This document shows positions 9,810 to 21,252 of a stretch of DNA of 64,000 bases, piece after piece. Each line of letters opens with the position of its first letter. Position 1 is the first letter of the stretch. Origin of the DNA: Diphasiastrum complanatum (Eukaryota > Streptophyta > Lycopodiopsida > Lycopodiales > Lycopodiaceae); the NCBI GenBank assembly GCA_029204225.1, contig CM055112.1:1247314-1311313 (forward strand), given 5' to 3'. Both the position numbers and the translations under genes were made by a program. The notes beneath the pieces are model-generated. The model worked only from the letters and a program-made list of their open reading frames with translations. It was not told where the DNA came from and did not search any database.

Positions 9810-10880
9810 TCATTGTGTGGTGCTCGCAGGTACAAGAGAGGCGAAGTTGTCCAGCTTACCGGTTTCTGATTTCGGATTGGAATTTAAGAAATAAAGAGCA
9901 GTCTTGTGGTTCGTTAAAAGTCTTGGTGATGTTTTAATGTTCATCTGCTCTTTGGATATAGCTGAAACGTAATTCGGGCATCCATTAATACTGTTAGACG
10001 TGACCGTCTCTCCGATCTCAGAATGAGTACACGTCGGGGGTGCGGGAGGGATGTATCTAAGAGATTCAAATCCATAGCTGGCTTCCAATCTCTTATAAGT
10101 TGCAGGTTATTCCTTTACATGTCGAGCATCGAAAGCTAAAGAATCAAACGAAATCAGAAAGACTAACATCAGAATCCCTGGCATTATTTTCCCAAAGTTC
10201 AAATCCATTGACACTGAAACTATGAATTAGTGCAATTAGTGTAGTTTCTCGGGCTCTAGATCAAATGCTGTGCCCAAGCTTGAGAAATTGAATTGATTAC
10301 GCAGCTCTCCAATCTGACATCTGCCATGTTCCTGATAGATGGAGGAGAAAATGAGTTGCAGTTATTTGTTGAATACCAAGAGCATAAACTGATCTCCTTA
10401 GATAGTACACGAAGAGCAGGTTGAGCCGGTTTATTTGTTGCTCTTTGTTTCGGTGCAACGGCTGCGCCGGCCAAATTTGACGATGCAGGCAGAGCAAGAT
10501 TTGAAGATAGAAATATTAGGAGGAGTTTTGACGTAGAAAAGCGATATTGAGAAAGAGAATGGGATGAAGTTAAGAGCAGACCGAGACGTTAGACGCAACA
10601 GCTCCTGTTCGCTGCTTGTAGCGTGAGACCTGGTGTCAATGTCGTGTTGTTTTGCTAACGACTTTTTCCATATGCAAATTTTAATGTATGTATTGTAGTT
10701 AGAGCTTTCGGTCAAACCCTTTTGTGCTGGAGACCGTAACGAATGGCCATTTTGTGAACGGTGAGGTGTTTGAGGCAAAGGCGGCCCTATGTGTCTTGCA
10801 CCATTGTTTGTTGGACAACTTGAGATGCATGAAATCATCCAAGTGAGTGAGGCAAATGCCCCACAAATTGTCATATCTCT
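9800..10880 (-). repeat. Left arm of a large inverted repeat
   Basis: Minus-strand sequence from 10880 down to about 9940 matches plus-strand 11420-12240 in the same order. Shared segments include GGCATTTGCCTCA...TTGGATGATTTCA, GTCGTTGGCAAAA-type, ACGCTACGAGCAGCGAAC, CTTTTCTACGTCAAAACTCCT, CAACAAACAACTGCAAC and ATCTATCAGGAACA, ending in the peptide-like frame. The arms hold the same gene with its upstream region, so this is an inverted gene duplication with a spacer of about 540 bp. Confidence 0.75.
9810..10208 (-). pseudogene. Small secreted-peptide-like precursor, left inverted copy
   Basis: From ATG at 10208-10206 the minus strand encodes 'MDLNFGKIMPGILMLVFLIS' followed by 'FDSLAFDARHVKE': a short basic start, a hydrophobic stretch and an Ala-x-Ala-like region, as in a signal peptide. 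Codon 34 is TAA (10109-10107); the right copy has CAA there. The frame then continues 'YKRLEASYGFESL', 'RYIPPAPPTCTHSEIGETVT' and ends at 9810 (132 codons plus stop). A proline-rich 'YIPPAPP' near the middle faintly recalls IDA-type peptide motifs, but the fit is too weak for a name. The homologous right copy lies at 11984-12308. I infer a small secreted protein gene, disabled here. Confidence 0.5.
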
Positions 10881-11419
10881 TCTCTGGTATTAGGTCAATG
10901 TATGGATTGTCTCTCTAAGGACCTATTGGCGTATGGGACAAAAAATCATGTAGAGTTTTGAGACTCGTATTCCCAAGACATACTATCAAAATTTAGGCTC
11001 TCTAATGAGACAACAACTATGCCACACTTGCTGTCACTATCACTTCCTCGTTGTGTTACCTTAAGATATTAAAGTAGTATCACCATCTTTGCATATTCCT
11101 TGTGTCTTCCTCGTTTTGTTTTGGTAATCAACCGAAGAGAGAAGGAATATTCCCTTTTCCTAATTGCATTTGATGTCCACTACTTTTTGTGTATAGTCTT
11201 GTTGCTATAATTTGAGAGTTGATTTTGTTAACACCATGAGTTCATCCAAGTCCTTGGAGAGAACGTTCAAGAGGCCCTCTTTTAACATGCGATCAGGCAA
11301 ATGATTAAGAAGTCCTTGATTATAAGGCATATTGTTATCTTATCAATGTGGACCAAACTAGTCATCCTCATATCCATATAAGTAATAGTTTTTATTCATG
11401 AAAACATGGCCCTCTTCAC
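10881..11419. other. Spacer of the inverted repeat
   Basis: Unique A+T-rich sequence between the arms. A phrase GAGTGAGGCAAATGCCCCACAAA-type at its left edge and GGCATTTGCCTCACTTGGAT at about 11430 mark the arm boundaries. No gene seen. Confidence 0.5.
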
Positions 11420-11622
11420 GAGTTTCGTGGCATTTGCCTCACTTGGATGATTTCAATTTTCAGGCATCTAAAGTTGCCTAAGGATGGTGCAAGACAACAC
11501 AACTCTACACGCGCAAGTGTTACAAATGAGGCCGCCTTTGCCTCCTTTCAACAGCTAAACATGGCCATACGTTACAGTCTCCATAACAACGACGTTTGAC
11601 AGAATTAAAATTTGGATTTGAG

Positions 11623-11623
<1 letters not shown>

Positions 11624-11660
<37 letters not shown>
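11624..11660. repeat. (TA)n microsatellite
   Basis: About 18 TA units within the right arm of the inverted repeat, absent from the left arm at the matching position. Confidence 0.95.
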
Positions 11661-11663
<3 letters not shown>

Positions 11664-11983
11664 GATACAGAAAAGTCGTTGGCAAAATAACGCGACGTCA
11701 ACACTATTTCTCACGCTACGAGCAGCGAACGGGAGCTGGTGCTTTCATCCCATTCTCCTCAATACCACTTTTCTACGTCAAAACTCCTATTTAAGGAGAT
11801 CGTTTTATCAACTTCGTATTCAACAAACAACTGCAACAACTTTTCTCCTCAATCTATCAGGAACACGCGAAATTTGAAATTAGAGAGTTGCGTAATCAAC
11901 TTATTTTCGAAGCTTGGGCATAGCATTTGATACACAGCCTTGAGTAACTACACTAATTACAATAGCTCATAGTTTCAGCATCG

Positions 11984-12308
11984 ATGGATTTGAATATTGG
12001 GAGACTAATGTCAAGGATTTTGATATTGGTCTTTTGTGGTTTCGTTTGATTCTTTAGCTATCAATGCTCGACATTTGAAGGAACAACCCGCAACTAATAG
12101 GAGATTGGAGGCCAGTTATGGATTTGAATCTCTTGATCGATTCATCCCTCCTGCACCTCCCATTTGCACTCATTCTGAAATCGGAGAGACGGTCACGTTT
12201 AGCAATATACATGGATACCCAACTTACGTACAAATCTTATCGATAAAGTTTTGTTTTTGCACATACATGCAGCCAAACATGAATTTGATGGTGGAGGCAC
12301 GACTTTAA
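11984..12308 (+). pseudogene. Small secreted-peptide-like precursor, right inverted copy
   Basis: ATG at 11984 starts 'MDLNIGRLMSRILILVF'. An extra base relative to the left copy then shifts the frame. In the +1 frame it resumes as 'SFDSLAINARHLKEQPATNR', 'RLEASYGFESL', 'RFIPPAPPICTHSEIGETVT'. The left copy's premature stop is a Gln codon here, and this copy's frameshift is absent from the left one, so each copy was broken independently. The end of the frame is fused to the dispersed repeat at about 12245. Function unknown; the signal-peptide-like start is the only cue. Confidence 0.5.
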
Positions 12309-12612
12309 GCGATCTTTATTAATGTTTTTCGAGAAGGGCATACTACCCATTCCATAGAGAGAGATGAGTGGTAGAACACTCATGTGAAGTTTGAGGACCC
12401 TCTCACTTTAAGTAGTTATTTAGTCAGTGAATGCGCACATTATTGTTATTAACAATTCCACTTAATGGAGCATTCACAAATTTATTCATGCCACTAACAT
12501 CATATGAAATGATCTTATCTAGTTCTTATTTAGTTTAGAATCATTATTATTTTGACAATGTTGTCATTACTCTCACTTCATGTGCCAGCTTCAGCTTTTG
12601 ATTTGATCTTAG
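12245..12612 (+). repeat. Dispersed repeat shared with 51325-51690
   Basis: Matches 51325-51690 almost throughout: CATGAATTTGATGGTGGAGG, then AGAGAGATGAGTGGTAGAAC, CCACTTAATGGAGCATTCAC and TGCCAGCTTCAGCTTTTGAT. It begins with the 'HEFDGGGT' coding segment also seen at 9480-9530. In both places a member of the same Copia family (LTR starting TGTTA.ACATAACTAAATA) follows, directly here and after a further 340 bases at 51 kb. The two loci are therefore copies of one composite. Confidence 0.75.
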
Positions 12613-12910
12613 CAAACCTGAGTGTACCTGTTCATGATGCTACAGTTATAAATTGTGATAGTCAAAGTAGGTTATAGCCAAGAACCTCGCGTTTCATGCT
12701 CAAACGAAACACATTGAAATTCACTATCACTTTATTCTCGGGAGGTGATCGAGGATGGAGTCATAGAGTTGGAGTATTGTCCAACAAATGAGAATGTTGT
12801 TGATATCTTTACGAAAGCTTTGGGATTAGCCCAACTTTTGGTAATCATCTTCAACTTGGTCTTGGACCAAGATTGTGATTTACCTTCGGGTGAATATTGA
12901 AAGGGGAGGG
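12613..12910 (+). pseudogene. Copia RNase H C-terminal remnant
   Basis: Translates as 'LSVPVHDATVINCDSQS', then with stops through the equivalent of the H-A-Q-T-K-H-I-E-I region and 'EYCPTNENVVDIFTKALG'. It aligns with 53070-53270, which keeps an open frame. It ends in a polypurine tract (AAAGGGGAGGG, 12900-12910) followed by an LTR. Decayed 3' end of a Copia element. Confidence 0.8.
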
Positions 12911-13252
12911 TGTTATACATAACTAAATAATACACCTCTTAGTTTAATAGTCACTGGCTCGGTATGAGGAGAAGCCATTATTGAGCACAGTTGTTAGTAT
13001 GGGGACTACTGTGAGACTATGATGCTTATAAGATGGCTAGATTACATTTTCTATATAGTAGGAAGTAAGGCTCGACAGTAAGGCCTCTTCATAATTTGGC
13101 TTTCCCACTCCCTGAGTGAAAACACACTTTTTGGTGTTTTGCATCCCCTTCGTCCTTTGGCTCCTCGCTCTCTCAGATGGTGGTCGCTAGCATATAACTA
13201 CCACATTGTGAGGCATTCATGAGTAGTTGGAGAATTCCATTATTGTGTAGAT
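12911..13252 (+). mobile_element. 3' LTR (TGTTATACATAAC family), first copy
   Basis: Begins TGTTATACATAACTAAATAA right after a purine tract and matches 53282-53689 over its length (AGTCACTGG..., GAGGAGAAGCCATTATTGAG, TCTCAGATGGTGGTCGCTA, ATTGTGTAG), with a deletion of about 60 bp. The exact LTR end (expected CA) is not certain. Confidence 0.65.
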
Positions 13253-13359
13253 CAATCATCAAGAGTCTATTTTAGATCGCCATTTAAGCCCCTTCTCTAG
13301 GATACATGGTTCTATAGCACCATCATATGTACTGACTTTATTATCAAAATTTCAGATTC

Positions 13360-13900
13360 ATGTTCATTGTTTTTGGTCTACACTAAATTCAGTTATCAAT
13401 TGTAATAAAGACAGGTTTCAAGTTGATGGAATATTGTTGACCATAAGTGATCTATAATCTTAGGATCTCTCTCACTAACAATATCATCAACTTGAATAAT
13501 CTTTCAACAAAGATTTAGACTATATTTAAAGCCTTTGTAGTTGACTTAACTGGCATGAACATTTTAGGTAACTTGTCCATGACAACCCAAATAGAATCAT
13601 TTTGTCATTGGTGGATATTTGGAAGTCTAACTATAAAATTCATGGATATATTTTCCCATATATTATGAGGGATATCTAAGAGATGTAATAACCCTAAGCA
13701 TTCTACTTTGGTTAGTTGATGGAGCTTACACTTAACCACATAAGACTCAACATATGGTTTGAGTTTTGGCTAATAAAACTCATTTTTGACCAAGTCTAAA
13801 CTCTTGTGTTTACTTGGAAGACCTGCAAAGGGTACGTCATGACATTCAAAATAATTTTTCAATTTAATTTATCATTTTTTGGTACAAAAATATTTTCATT
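13360..13900 (-). pseudogene. Ty3/Gypsy integrase remnant
   Basis: Minus-strand translation shows the Gypsy integrase pattern: 'FYWPKLKPYVESYVVKCKLH' (zinc-binding region ending K-C-x-x-H where Cys-x-x-Cys is usual), 'GLLHLLDIPHNIWENISMNF' (core start, catalytic Asp of MDF replaced by Asn), 'WVVMDKLPKMFMPVKSTTKA'. Stops interrupt it. It is one of two Gypsy fragments in the window (the other is gag at 45245-45640), against many Copia ones. Confidence 0.75.
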
Positions 13901-14004
13901 CCGAAACAATAATCCATTTCAAACGAGAAACTATTTTACAATTTCACTATTTGTCTTAGTGGATTTAAATATTTGAGAATCATTCTTAGCTCCATTTCCT
14001 TTTT

Positions 14005-14574
14005 GATAGATGGTACCTGGACATAGGTGCTACCCAACACATGACCTCTCGCAAGGAATGGTTTACGGAGTACACAACGTACAGTAGAGACCAATTTATC
14101 TACCTCGGAGATTCTAGCACCATACGCGTGGAAGGCAAAGGAGCAGTGAAGATCAGCTTCAACAACGATCTGTCCATTTGTGTTCCTAACGTCCTTCATG
14201 TTCCTCAGTTATTAAAGAACCTATTATTAGTCTCAAAGACAACTGGTAAGGGCTACATTGTTAGCTTCTCATCTGAGGAGTGTACAATATTCGAGCAAGA
14301 TACTCCTCTGACTACATGCACTGGAGTTGGGAACCTTTACGTATTCTCTAATTCAGTTGCATTAGCTGGTATCTCCAATGAGAATGTAAATGACAGTGTT
14401 TTTCTGTGGCATAGTCAATTTGGACACATGAATACAAGATCACTTTCTTATATGCTTTGTAATAATTTAGTTGATGATTTGAATTTCCCGTATTCATTAG
14501 ATAGGAGATCTTTCTTTTGTGAATCATGCATCTATGAGAAGCACTCTAGCCCATCAAATCAAAGCATGTATTAG
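14005..14574 (+). pseudogene. Copia protease and GAG-pre-integrase fragment with a 177-codon open frame
   Basis: Starts 'WYLDIGATQHMTSRKEWF', the Copia protease site with DSGA changed to DIGA (catalytic Asp kept). It continues 'LGDSSTIRVEGKGAVKI', 'VPNVLHVPQLLKNLLLVSK' and the pre-integrase domain 'LWHSQFGHMNTRSLSYML' and 'CESCIYEKHSS'. The frame is open from at least 14041 to a TAG at 14572-14574, where the integrase should begin. 5'- and 3'-truncated Copia piece. Confidence 0.8.
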
Positions 14575-15000
14575 ATCTTGTACATAGTATTAGCATGTAT
14601 TAGATCTACGTGGATCCACACGTGTGAGGACCTGTCCACACATGTGAAATGACACTTGTAATATTTAGATCCATTTTTATTAGCTTTCATTTGAGTCAAA
14701 TATGACATCTCCTAAATTATAGGAGTTAGGTCCTAGATTGTAGAAATCTAGAAGGTCAACACAAACCACCAATGGATGATGTGGCAAACTTGATAGATCT
14801 TATCCAAAGCGGATAAGTACAATGAGCTATCCCACAAGTGCTGGATGCAGCTTAGAGAGAAATTATGGTGATTGTGTACTTGATCCATGATGGATCCATT
14901 GTGAACCTAATGATGAGAAACATTGGTTTGTGAAGCAATCTTGGTGTTTTCACTCTCTTAAGCACTTTTTCTATGGATGAATGCTTAGTAAATTATAAGT
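14575..15000. other. Non-coding, with LTR-like CACACGTGTG motifs
   Basis: Contains CCACACGTGTGAGG at about 14617 and CCACACATGTGAAAT at about 14637, the same motif type found in the LTR at 33935-34778 and the LTRs of the intact Copia. It may be a remnant of a Copia LTR or leader. No boundaries seen. Confidence 0.35.
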
Positions 15001-15059
15001 AAACTACATGACATACTTCTGAGCTACGATTAAAAAGTTATGGCAAGTCAAAAGTATTA

Positions 15060-15140
15060 GTGTTATAATATTTTAATAATAAAAAAGGAATCTTGCATGA
15101 ATTCTTAAAGGGTCTTTTTGGAACTCAAAACTCCTCTAAT
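15060..15140 (-). mobile_element. Orphan end of a TIR transposon of the A/B type
   Basis: Ends TTAAAGGGTCTTTTTGGAAC...CTCCTCTAAT at 15140. This is the reverse complement of the left end of copy A (ATTAGAGGAG...AAAAAGACCCTTTAA). It abuts half of an LTR (15141-15411) whose other half abuts the right end of copy A at 28608. The inner boundary of the piece is not visible. Confidence 0.6.
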
Positions 15141-15411
15141 GAGGTGTGATCTATTTATAGTTGACCTGCATGGGGATTTCATGGTTATATGCACAGGACT
15201 TAACTCTCTATATAATGAGGTGGGGATTCTTCCATGGACATATTGGTGGATTTAGGTCACCAGTTTCTCTCTTCTCCTATTGCTTCACATGGGATGGCTC
15301 GGGGGCTAGATCCAGTTTTGATCTAGGATTGGTTGGGTGTTTTGGCTCCGTAGTCTCTGTTATTGTGTTCTCCTATCATCATCTTAGAGGCAATCCTTTT
15401 GGGTTATTACA
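15141..15411 (+). mobile_element. Half LTR of the 478-bp LTR family (3' part)
   Basis: Runs GAGGTGTGATCTATTTATAG ... GGGTTATTACA. It is the reverse complement of about 32097-32355, the part of the complete LTR at 32097-32574 that ends GGGTTATTACA. It begins exactly where the transposon end at 15140 stops. Confidence 0.8.
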
Positions 15412-16744
15412 TCTTCTTTCTCTTTGTTGGGCTATTGACTTGTTCTTTCTTATTGAAGATTTGAGGATTGTCAATGATGGTGCCATCGTATTGAGAATCA
15501 AAATTCCCTAATGTTGCAATGTTGAAATGCATATTAAAAACAATCTTTCGAAGGCTGGCAACGTGCTTGAGTGTTTTTGTGTCTCTCATCTAATGCTTGA
15601 TCTTCAAATCAAATTGTTGTACAAGGCAGCTTCCTTCACAGGTTGCCATACTACTTCATTCACGTATCTCCAAGCAGTATGAAGCAGGGTTTCAATGCAT
15701 TATCACATATCTTATTGAATCATCATCATGATCTATCGGACTTATATTTTGCTATTGTTCGGAGGATAGGAATACTCTACTATTGAAGGTTATTTCAAAT
15801 TCTGAATGGATTTCTTTAGCTGGATTTTTCTCATGCATTTGAAAGTGTAAACTCCATTCTTCATCCTTGATGAATTGCGCAACTGCATTTTCGAAAAATT
15901 GATTAATGCATAACCTTGCTATCTCACATTGTTGAATGGAATTATTTAAGTCATGGAAGGACACAATTATGTTTATGACGTGCACTAATTACGAGGATGA
16001 TGTAGCCATTCTTTTTTTTTATCATGTATTTGAAGCAAGGCGCAGATCAATCGAATGATGAAATATTTAAAGTCTCCTGTCATGCTTAATTATCTGTCTT
16101 AAAGATAGAACGAATATGATGTTATGTGCAATCATCTCTTCGAAGATCCCAAGTCTCGAACTATCAAAAGCTGCAGCCTTATCTCTGGAGCAGAACTATC
16201 GAAATGCGACGGACTATCGGACATATCTGATTGGTCAACATTTATAAAAATTATGTGGCATGGGACTGATCACGTGTAACTTTTTTAAAGTATACAGTGC
16301 ACACAAGGCTGTACAAGTCAGAACGTACTTAATACTCCTTTTATTGAAGGTTGAAGCATGCTCTTAAAGGGCAAGCTTTTGAAGAACTAATGACGTGAAG
16401 TCCCCGCGACCACTCTCCAGAACTCTTTCTAAAACTCCATTTACCCCTTCTAGTAATGCAATCCAGTATAGGAGATGTAGTACTATTAGGGAGAGATACT
16501 TTGATGAGGACGACATTGTTTACATCCTTACTATATCTAGCCACTTACTTTTCATGAGACTAAGGAGATAGTTGGTTGTTGAGGACGCGTCATATTATTA
16601 TTTCCCTGGTGTTGTCTTTGTTTTCTCCTAAAACACTGGCGGTATTGGCTACCACTTTCAACATTCGACAATGACCAATTATCTCAACAATTGACTCACA
16701 TGAAATAGAGAATTATGCAAGCGACACAACACAATAGTGCACAA

Positions 16745-16985
16745 TGTGTATTGGAATGAATTCAACGATATGTATTCATGATCAATATTCACAATAATCA
16801 CAATCAATGCTCACAATAATCATGATCAATGTTCACAAAGATCATGAGTATTCACAATAATCATGATCAATATTCACATTAATCATAATCAATATTTATA
16901 AAAATCATGATCAATATTCATGAGTATTCACAATATTTATGATCAATATGAAGAATAATCATTATCAATATTCAACATATTCACT
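16745..16985. repeat. A+T-rich tandem array, about 20-24 bp unit
   Basis: Irregular repeats of 'ATTCACAATAATCATGATCA' type. The same array occupies about 56740-56990 in the second block copy, with a different number of units. Confidence 0.8.
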
Positions 16986-17129
16986 TTTTGGTATTCACCA
17001 TTTTAGATAATAATCGCCAACCATCAATCACATAGCCTTTAGGACACATATCTGAAAACTCAACAAATTCTTCATTTGATATATGGAAGACATTACATTT
17101 TGTATACATCCTACAAAAGAAAATATTTG

Positions 17130-17670
17130 TCATGGCATACTTAATATTAATTACCATAATCAATGCAGTGTAAGAGATATCATTCCCCAAACAGAGCATA
17201 CCAGAGAAGAAATTTGTCATTATGATGGAAACAAGGATATATCAATAAAATACAATAAAATGGTGGAATGAAAATGGACAGACTAGTTGTCAATGGACAT
17301 TTAGATGAGGCAGCCAATACCACCAAAGACAAGGACAAGTACTTAGTCAAATTTAGCATAATTCCAATTATGGTTCCAATACATTTGTTGTTCACCTACA
17401 ATCTAACTATGTATGATGATTGCTGGCTTGATTTTATTTGACAGTCAACAACACAAACATTTTGATTTATGAAGGAGAGTGTGAGCTACCATCTTGATAT
17501 GCTAATGTAGAGAGAGTCCAACCACACTGTTATGTTGTTGTTCATAAGCTTTTCTGATAGAAAGATTGGAGAAGTGATTGTGAGAGTACTATGAAAGAGA
17601 AGTGTAGAATGATGGAGAGTGTGTATACTAAGTTTTGTTGAAATGCTGTTATTTGTTGTTGGAGCTTTTC
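17130..17670. repeat. Repeat shared with 49300-49820
   Basis: Shares TTACCATAATCAATGCAGTG, GAGATATCATTCCCCAAACA, ATGGACAGACTAGTTGTCAA and AAGAGAAGTGTAGAATGATG with 49300-49820, with few substitutions. Minus-strand open frames in it have no recognised domain. Confidence 0.8.
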
Positions 17671-17699
17671 TTGAGAATGGGTATGGATTGGTTGCCATA

Positions 17700-18039
17700 G
17701 TGTGAGTGATAGTATAATGCTAAGAATTTTGTTAAAGAGTCCGAATACTGTGAGGGAGGGATTGACCCACGCTATGATGATTGATTTAGTTCTAGAGTCT
17801 TTAAAGCGAGAGGTGTTTATAGAGAACGTTATGTAGAGATACAGATGCTATAAATCTGGTTGAGGGAGAGGTGTGAGCCAGTTGATATGGATACACCCTG
17901 TGTCTTATACTTCTTGTGAAAATGCATGAAGCTGGAAGCATGTGCGATATGTCTAGTGTCTGAATCCATCATAGTGTGAGTAATTTACATGGCATACAAG
18001 AAGATAGCCATCTTTGGTTAGAAAACAATTAACTCCACC
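17700..18039. other. Spacer left of transposon copy A
   Basis: No gene or repeat match found by eye. The last bases before the transposon are AACTCCACC. Confidence 0.4.
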
Positions 18040-18076
18040 ATTAGAGGAGTTCTCAATATCAAAAAGACCCTTTAAG
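18040..18076 (+). repeat. Left terminal inverted repeat of copy A
   Basis: Begins ATTAGAGGAGTTCTCAATAT and continues through AAAAAGACCCTTTAAGG. Nearly identical at 35467 (copy B) and inverted at 15140, 28607 and 41203. Confidence 0.85.
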
Positions 18077-21000
18077 GAATGCCATGTAGATATAGAAAAA
18101 TATCAAAATATAAAAAACAATATTGTTTATTTGCTTGCCCACACCACTCCCAAGGCCTCCCCAACTCCCAATGATCTAACCACAGTGTCTATAGTCACAA
18201 TTAAAAACTGTTAACAGTTTGCAGTATAACTTACTAAATTCAAAAATATTCCCTCCATTGGTTACGAAAAGGGCAATATTTTCAATATATCTAGAATATG
18301 ACCGCCATCCCCAGATTCGAATTAGAAAAAATTGCAAAATATTTACATATGCATTTCTTCCACGAGAATGAAAATATGGGTGCCATCTCCAATTATGAAT
18401 GCCATCATCACATTGGAATGGAAATATGAGTGCCAACTACCTGGAATGAAAAAATGAGCGACATTTCCAAATTTGAATCAAGTATACAAGCATGGAGTTT
18501 GGATTGATCATACATAGTATATAATATAATCAAAGATAAGTACTTTGCTTTGCTTCATAGAATCTGGTCATAGTACTTTGATGCAACTGATTACTCTATT
18601 ATTTTTTTATGATGACATTGTATCATCTACATGTGGATATCCCTATTGATTTGGCACCTTTGCAGAGAAGAGGAGGCAAAGGAATTCAAATATCTGCTGA
18701 GTATCGTTCTCGTTACAAGGTAGAAGAAAAAAAAAACTTGGATTTGTGGATAGATGGAAAATTATATCCACAAGATCCAAGCACTTTGACACATCCCATG
18801 TTCTCTTCAATAACTCATTTAGTTACATGGATATGCAATGGACATAGTGGATTACTAGGATATTGTGAAAGATTGTAGAACCATGGAAAACAACTTTATA
18901 TGAATAAAGTTCACGTTTTAGAAGGTGAGTTAATTCGGATATCCTCTTATTGTCAGAATAGAGATTGTCATCTCCAAAAGACATTAGAAGAAAATGAACA
19001 ACTCAAAAAAAATAATAAATCATTACACAAGATAACAATCAATATCAAATCAGAACTAGAGCATATGCAATCAGTCTTACAGTCTATTCGTATTGAAAAC
19101 TTACAATTATTGAAGGATGTGGATTTGGCAAAGAAGAAGGCTGAAAGTAAGAAGCGAAAGTGAAAAAGTTGCAGGATATTCAAATGCTTTCAAAAGGAGG
19201 TTATTGAAATAAAAGGATCCGTGCATTCAAGTAAGCATATTCTGATTTTTGTAAGTTCTCAATGACATTTGGATTTAATTTCAGCTATGGTGATATTTTG
19301 TTAACTATCTATTTTTGTTGCAGATATGCATTATTAGCTCCTCGGAATATTAAAGACAATGCTTCACTAGGAATGTCATTGGACACAATATTGACTTGCA
19401 AATCCACTGAGCGTATCATCATGAACAGTAGGATTTCAAATGTAAAGTGTAAAATAGCAGAGTCTTTGATGGTGGACATTCAAAAATTTTTAGATAAGAC
19501 TATAGTTCAGGGTGCTTGTGATTTTGCGGGTATTAGCAGGGAAGCATATGCAACAATATTTAAACTAATTAGAGAAGCTTTTAAACAAGTTCAAATTAGA
19601 AAAGTCCCAATCCCTAGGACATATCACTTGAAGAAAGAGAGGGATACATTAAACATAGGTATGCATAAGATCATTGGAACTCCATTTCATATTGAGGAGG
19701 TGTATGAAACTGATGGAAGATCGATATTCTATAATTCATTAAACAATTTATTTGTTGATCTAAATTACTTGCTGAGATACATCATCACATTCTATGATAT
19801 AACCTATGAAAAGGTGAGTGGCAAAATAATCATAGTACTTAAGTTAGATGAGTCAGAAATTGTGAAAGGGCAGAAGATGGAGAGGGTTAGTACAACTCTC
19901 ATGAATGGTGCTCTATCACAAACAGAGAACCAAGAAGGTTTCAGATTTAGTGTACAGTTAGAAAATGATATATGGTGGTTGGCAGCGTTTCAGGTAACTA
20001 GCCTCATTATTACATTACATTCATTGAATAGTATTAATACATTGTAAATTAAGTCTGATTAATTTTTTTGGACAGGTGCTAAAAGAGGATCATGATATAT
20101 TATCATGGATATTCTCAAGGACATCTTATCCTATGATCATCAAGGACCATATGGATGGAGCACTTCTAAATGTTCTAGGAGTTGGAGACTTCAATGTTGA
20201 ATGGCACTTAGCAGGTGATTTGAAAACATTAAAATGTATATATAATGTCTCTCACGTTGCTACATCAAAACACCCTTGTTTGTACTGTATGAAAATGGCA
20301 AAAAATGTAACTAGGAGCACAGGAATTACTAGAGAATATGCAAATCCAAACTTGAAGCCTGTGCTGCCTATCCCCTTAAAAAATGTGCATGTTTGCACTC
20401 TTCATGCAGAAGTTAGATTAATAGAAAAGATCATTTATCTTCATATAGTTTTTGCTTGGAATACTAAGCCAGCATCATTAGCAAAGGAAGCTATCTCTCG
20501 ATTAGAAGATGTTTTATCAAAAGCAGGACTCCATAAAGGACATGTCAAAATTCAAAAAGATGAAAAGCTTTCAGGAAAGAATGGGAATATGCCAACTAAG
20601 GCAAACATAGGAGGAGCAAAAGCATGTCGTTTCCTATCAAATCATACTGGTAGGGCTTCTAATATTCAACACTCAGTTTGGACAGATATTATTGCTGCTA
20701 CTTTGAACTTCAAGAAAGACGGCAAAACCAGAGTACTAAAAGTTGATGTATGGAAAAAGCTTGATAGTATGATTGCTATTTTAAGAAAAGAAAAATACTC
20801 TGATATTGATAAGAAGGCTGTCCAAAGGACTTGTGTCGAGTTTGTTAATGCAGTATCAAAAGCATGGGGAGATGATCACATCACTCATTATATGGTTAGT
20901 ATTAAATTCTTAAAATGCTTTCAAATTTAAATATATATTTAGATCCAAACATAAGACTAACATTATGATTTTGACATATGCAGCACATACTAAGAGATCA

Positions 21001-21252
21001 TACAACATTTTTTGCAAAAATGGAAGCTTGAGTGTATGGTCATCACAAGGGATGGAGAAGTCACACCGACAAGCACGAGCAACATTTCATCGAAATACAC
21101 AATATGGAAGAACCAATGAAAAACGAAACTACATTTGTGAATTGTTTCAGTGGTTCTACCGCAGAGTTCAGATTCAACATATAACAAAGTCCACACAATA
21201 CAACAAGTTTAGAAAAGCATGCAAGTTCATACAGGAAGAGAAAATTAGATGA

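Larger units (their letters stand above)
11420..12308 (+). repeat. Right arm of the inverted repeat
   Basis: Mirror of the left arm (see 9800-10880), with a (TA)n expansion at about 11624-11660 that the left arm lacks. From about 12245 the sequence departs from the left arm and joins the dispersed repeat that recurs at 51328. Confidence 0.7.
15412..17700 (+). repeat. Composite repeat block, copy 1 (matches 54450-57150)
   Basis: Collinear with 54450-57150: TTCTTATTGAAGATTTGA, CTATCTCACATTGTTGAATG, AGTCTCCTGTCATGCTTAAT, GATCCCAAGTCTCGAACTAT, TGAAGTCCCCGCGACCACTC, AACTCCATTTACCCCTT and the ATTCACAATAATCATGATCA array. Copy 2 has about 540 extra bases (55262-55800) between CTCTCCAGAAC and AAACTCCATTTACC. 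On the minus strand an exon-like frame (17130-16981) reads 'CRMYTKCNVFHISNEEFVEF' and 'CPKGYVIDGWRLLSKMV', also kept in copy 2. Identity unknown. Confidence 0.75.

Noticed and set aside
9810-10208. IDA-type signalling peptide
   Set aside because: Only a proline-rich 'IPPAPP' resembles the motif; position and following residues do not fit, so no name is given.
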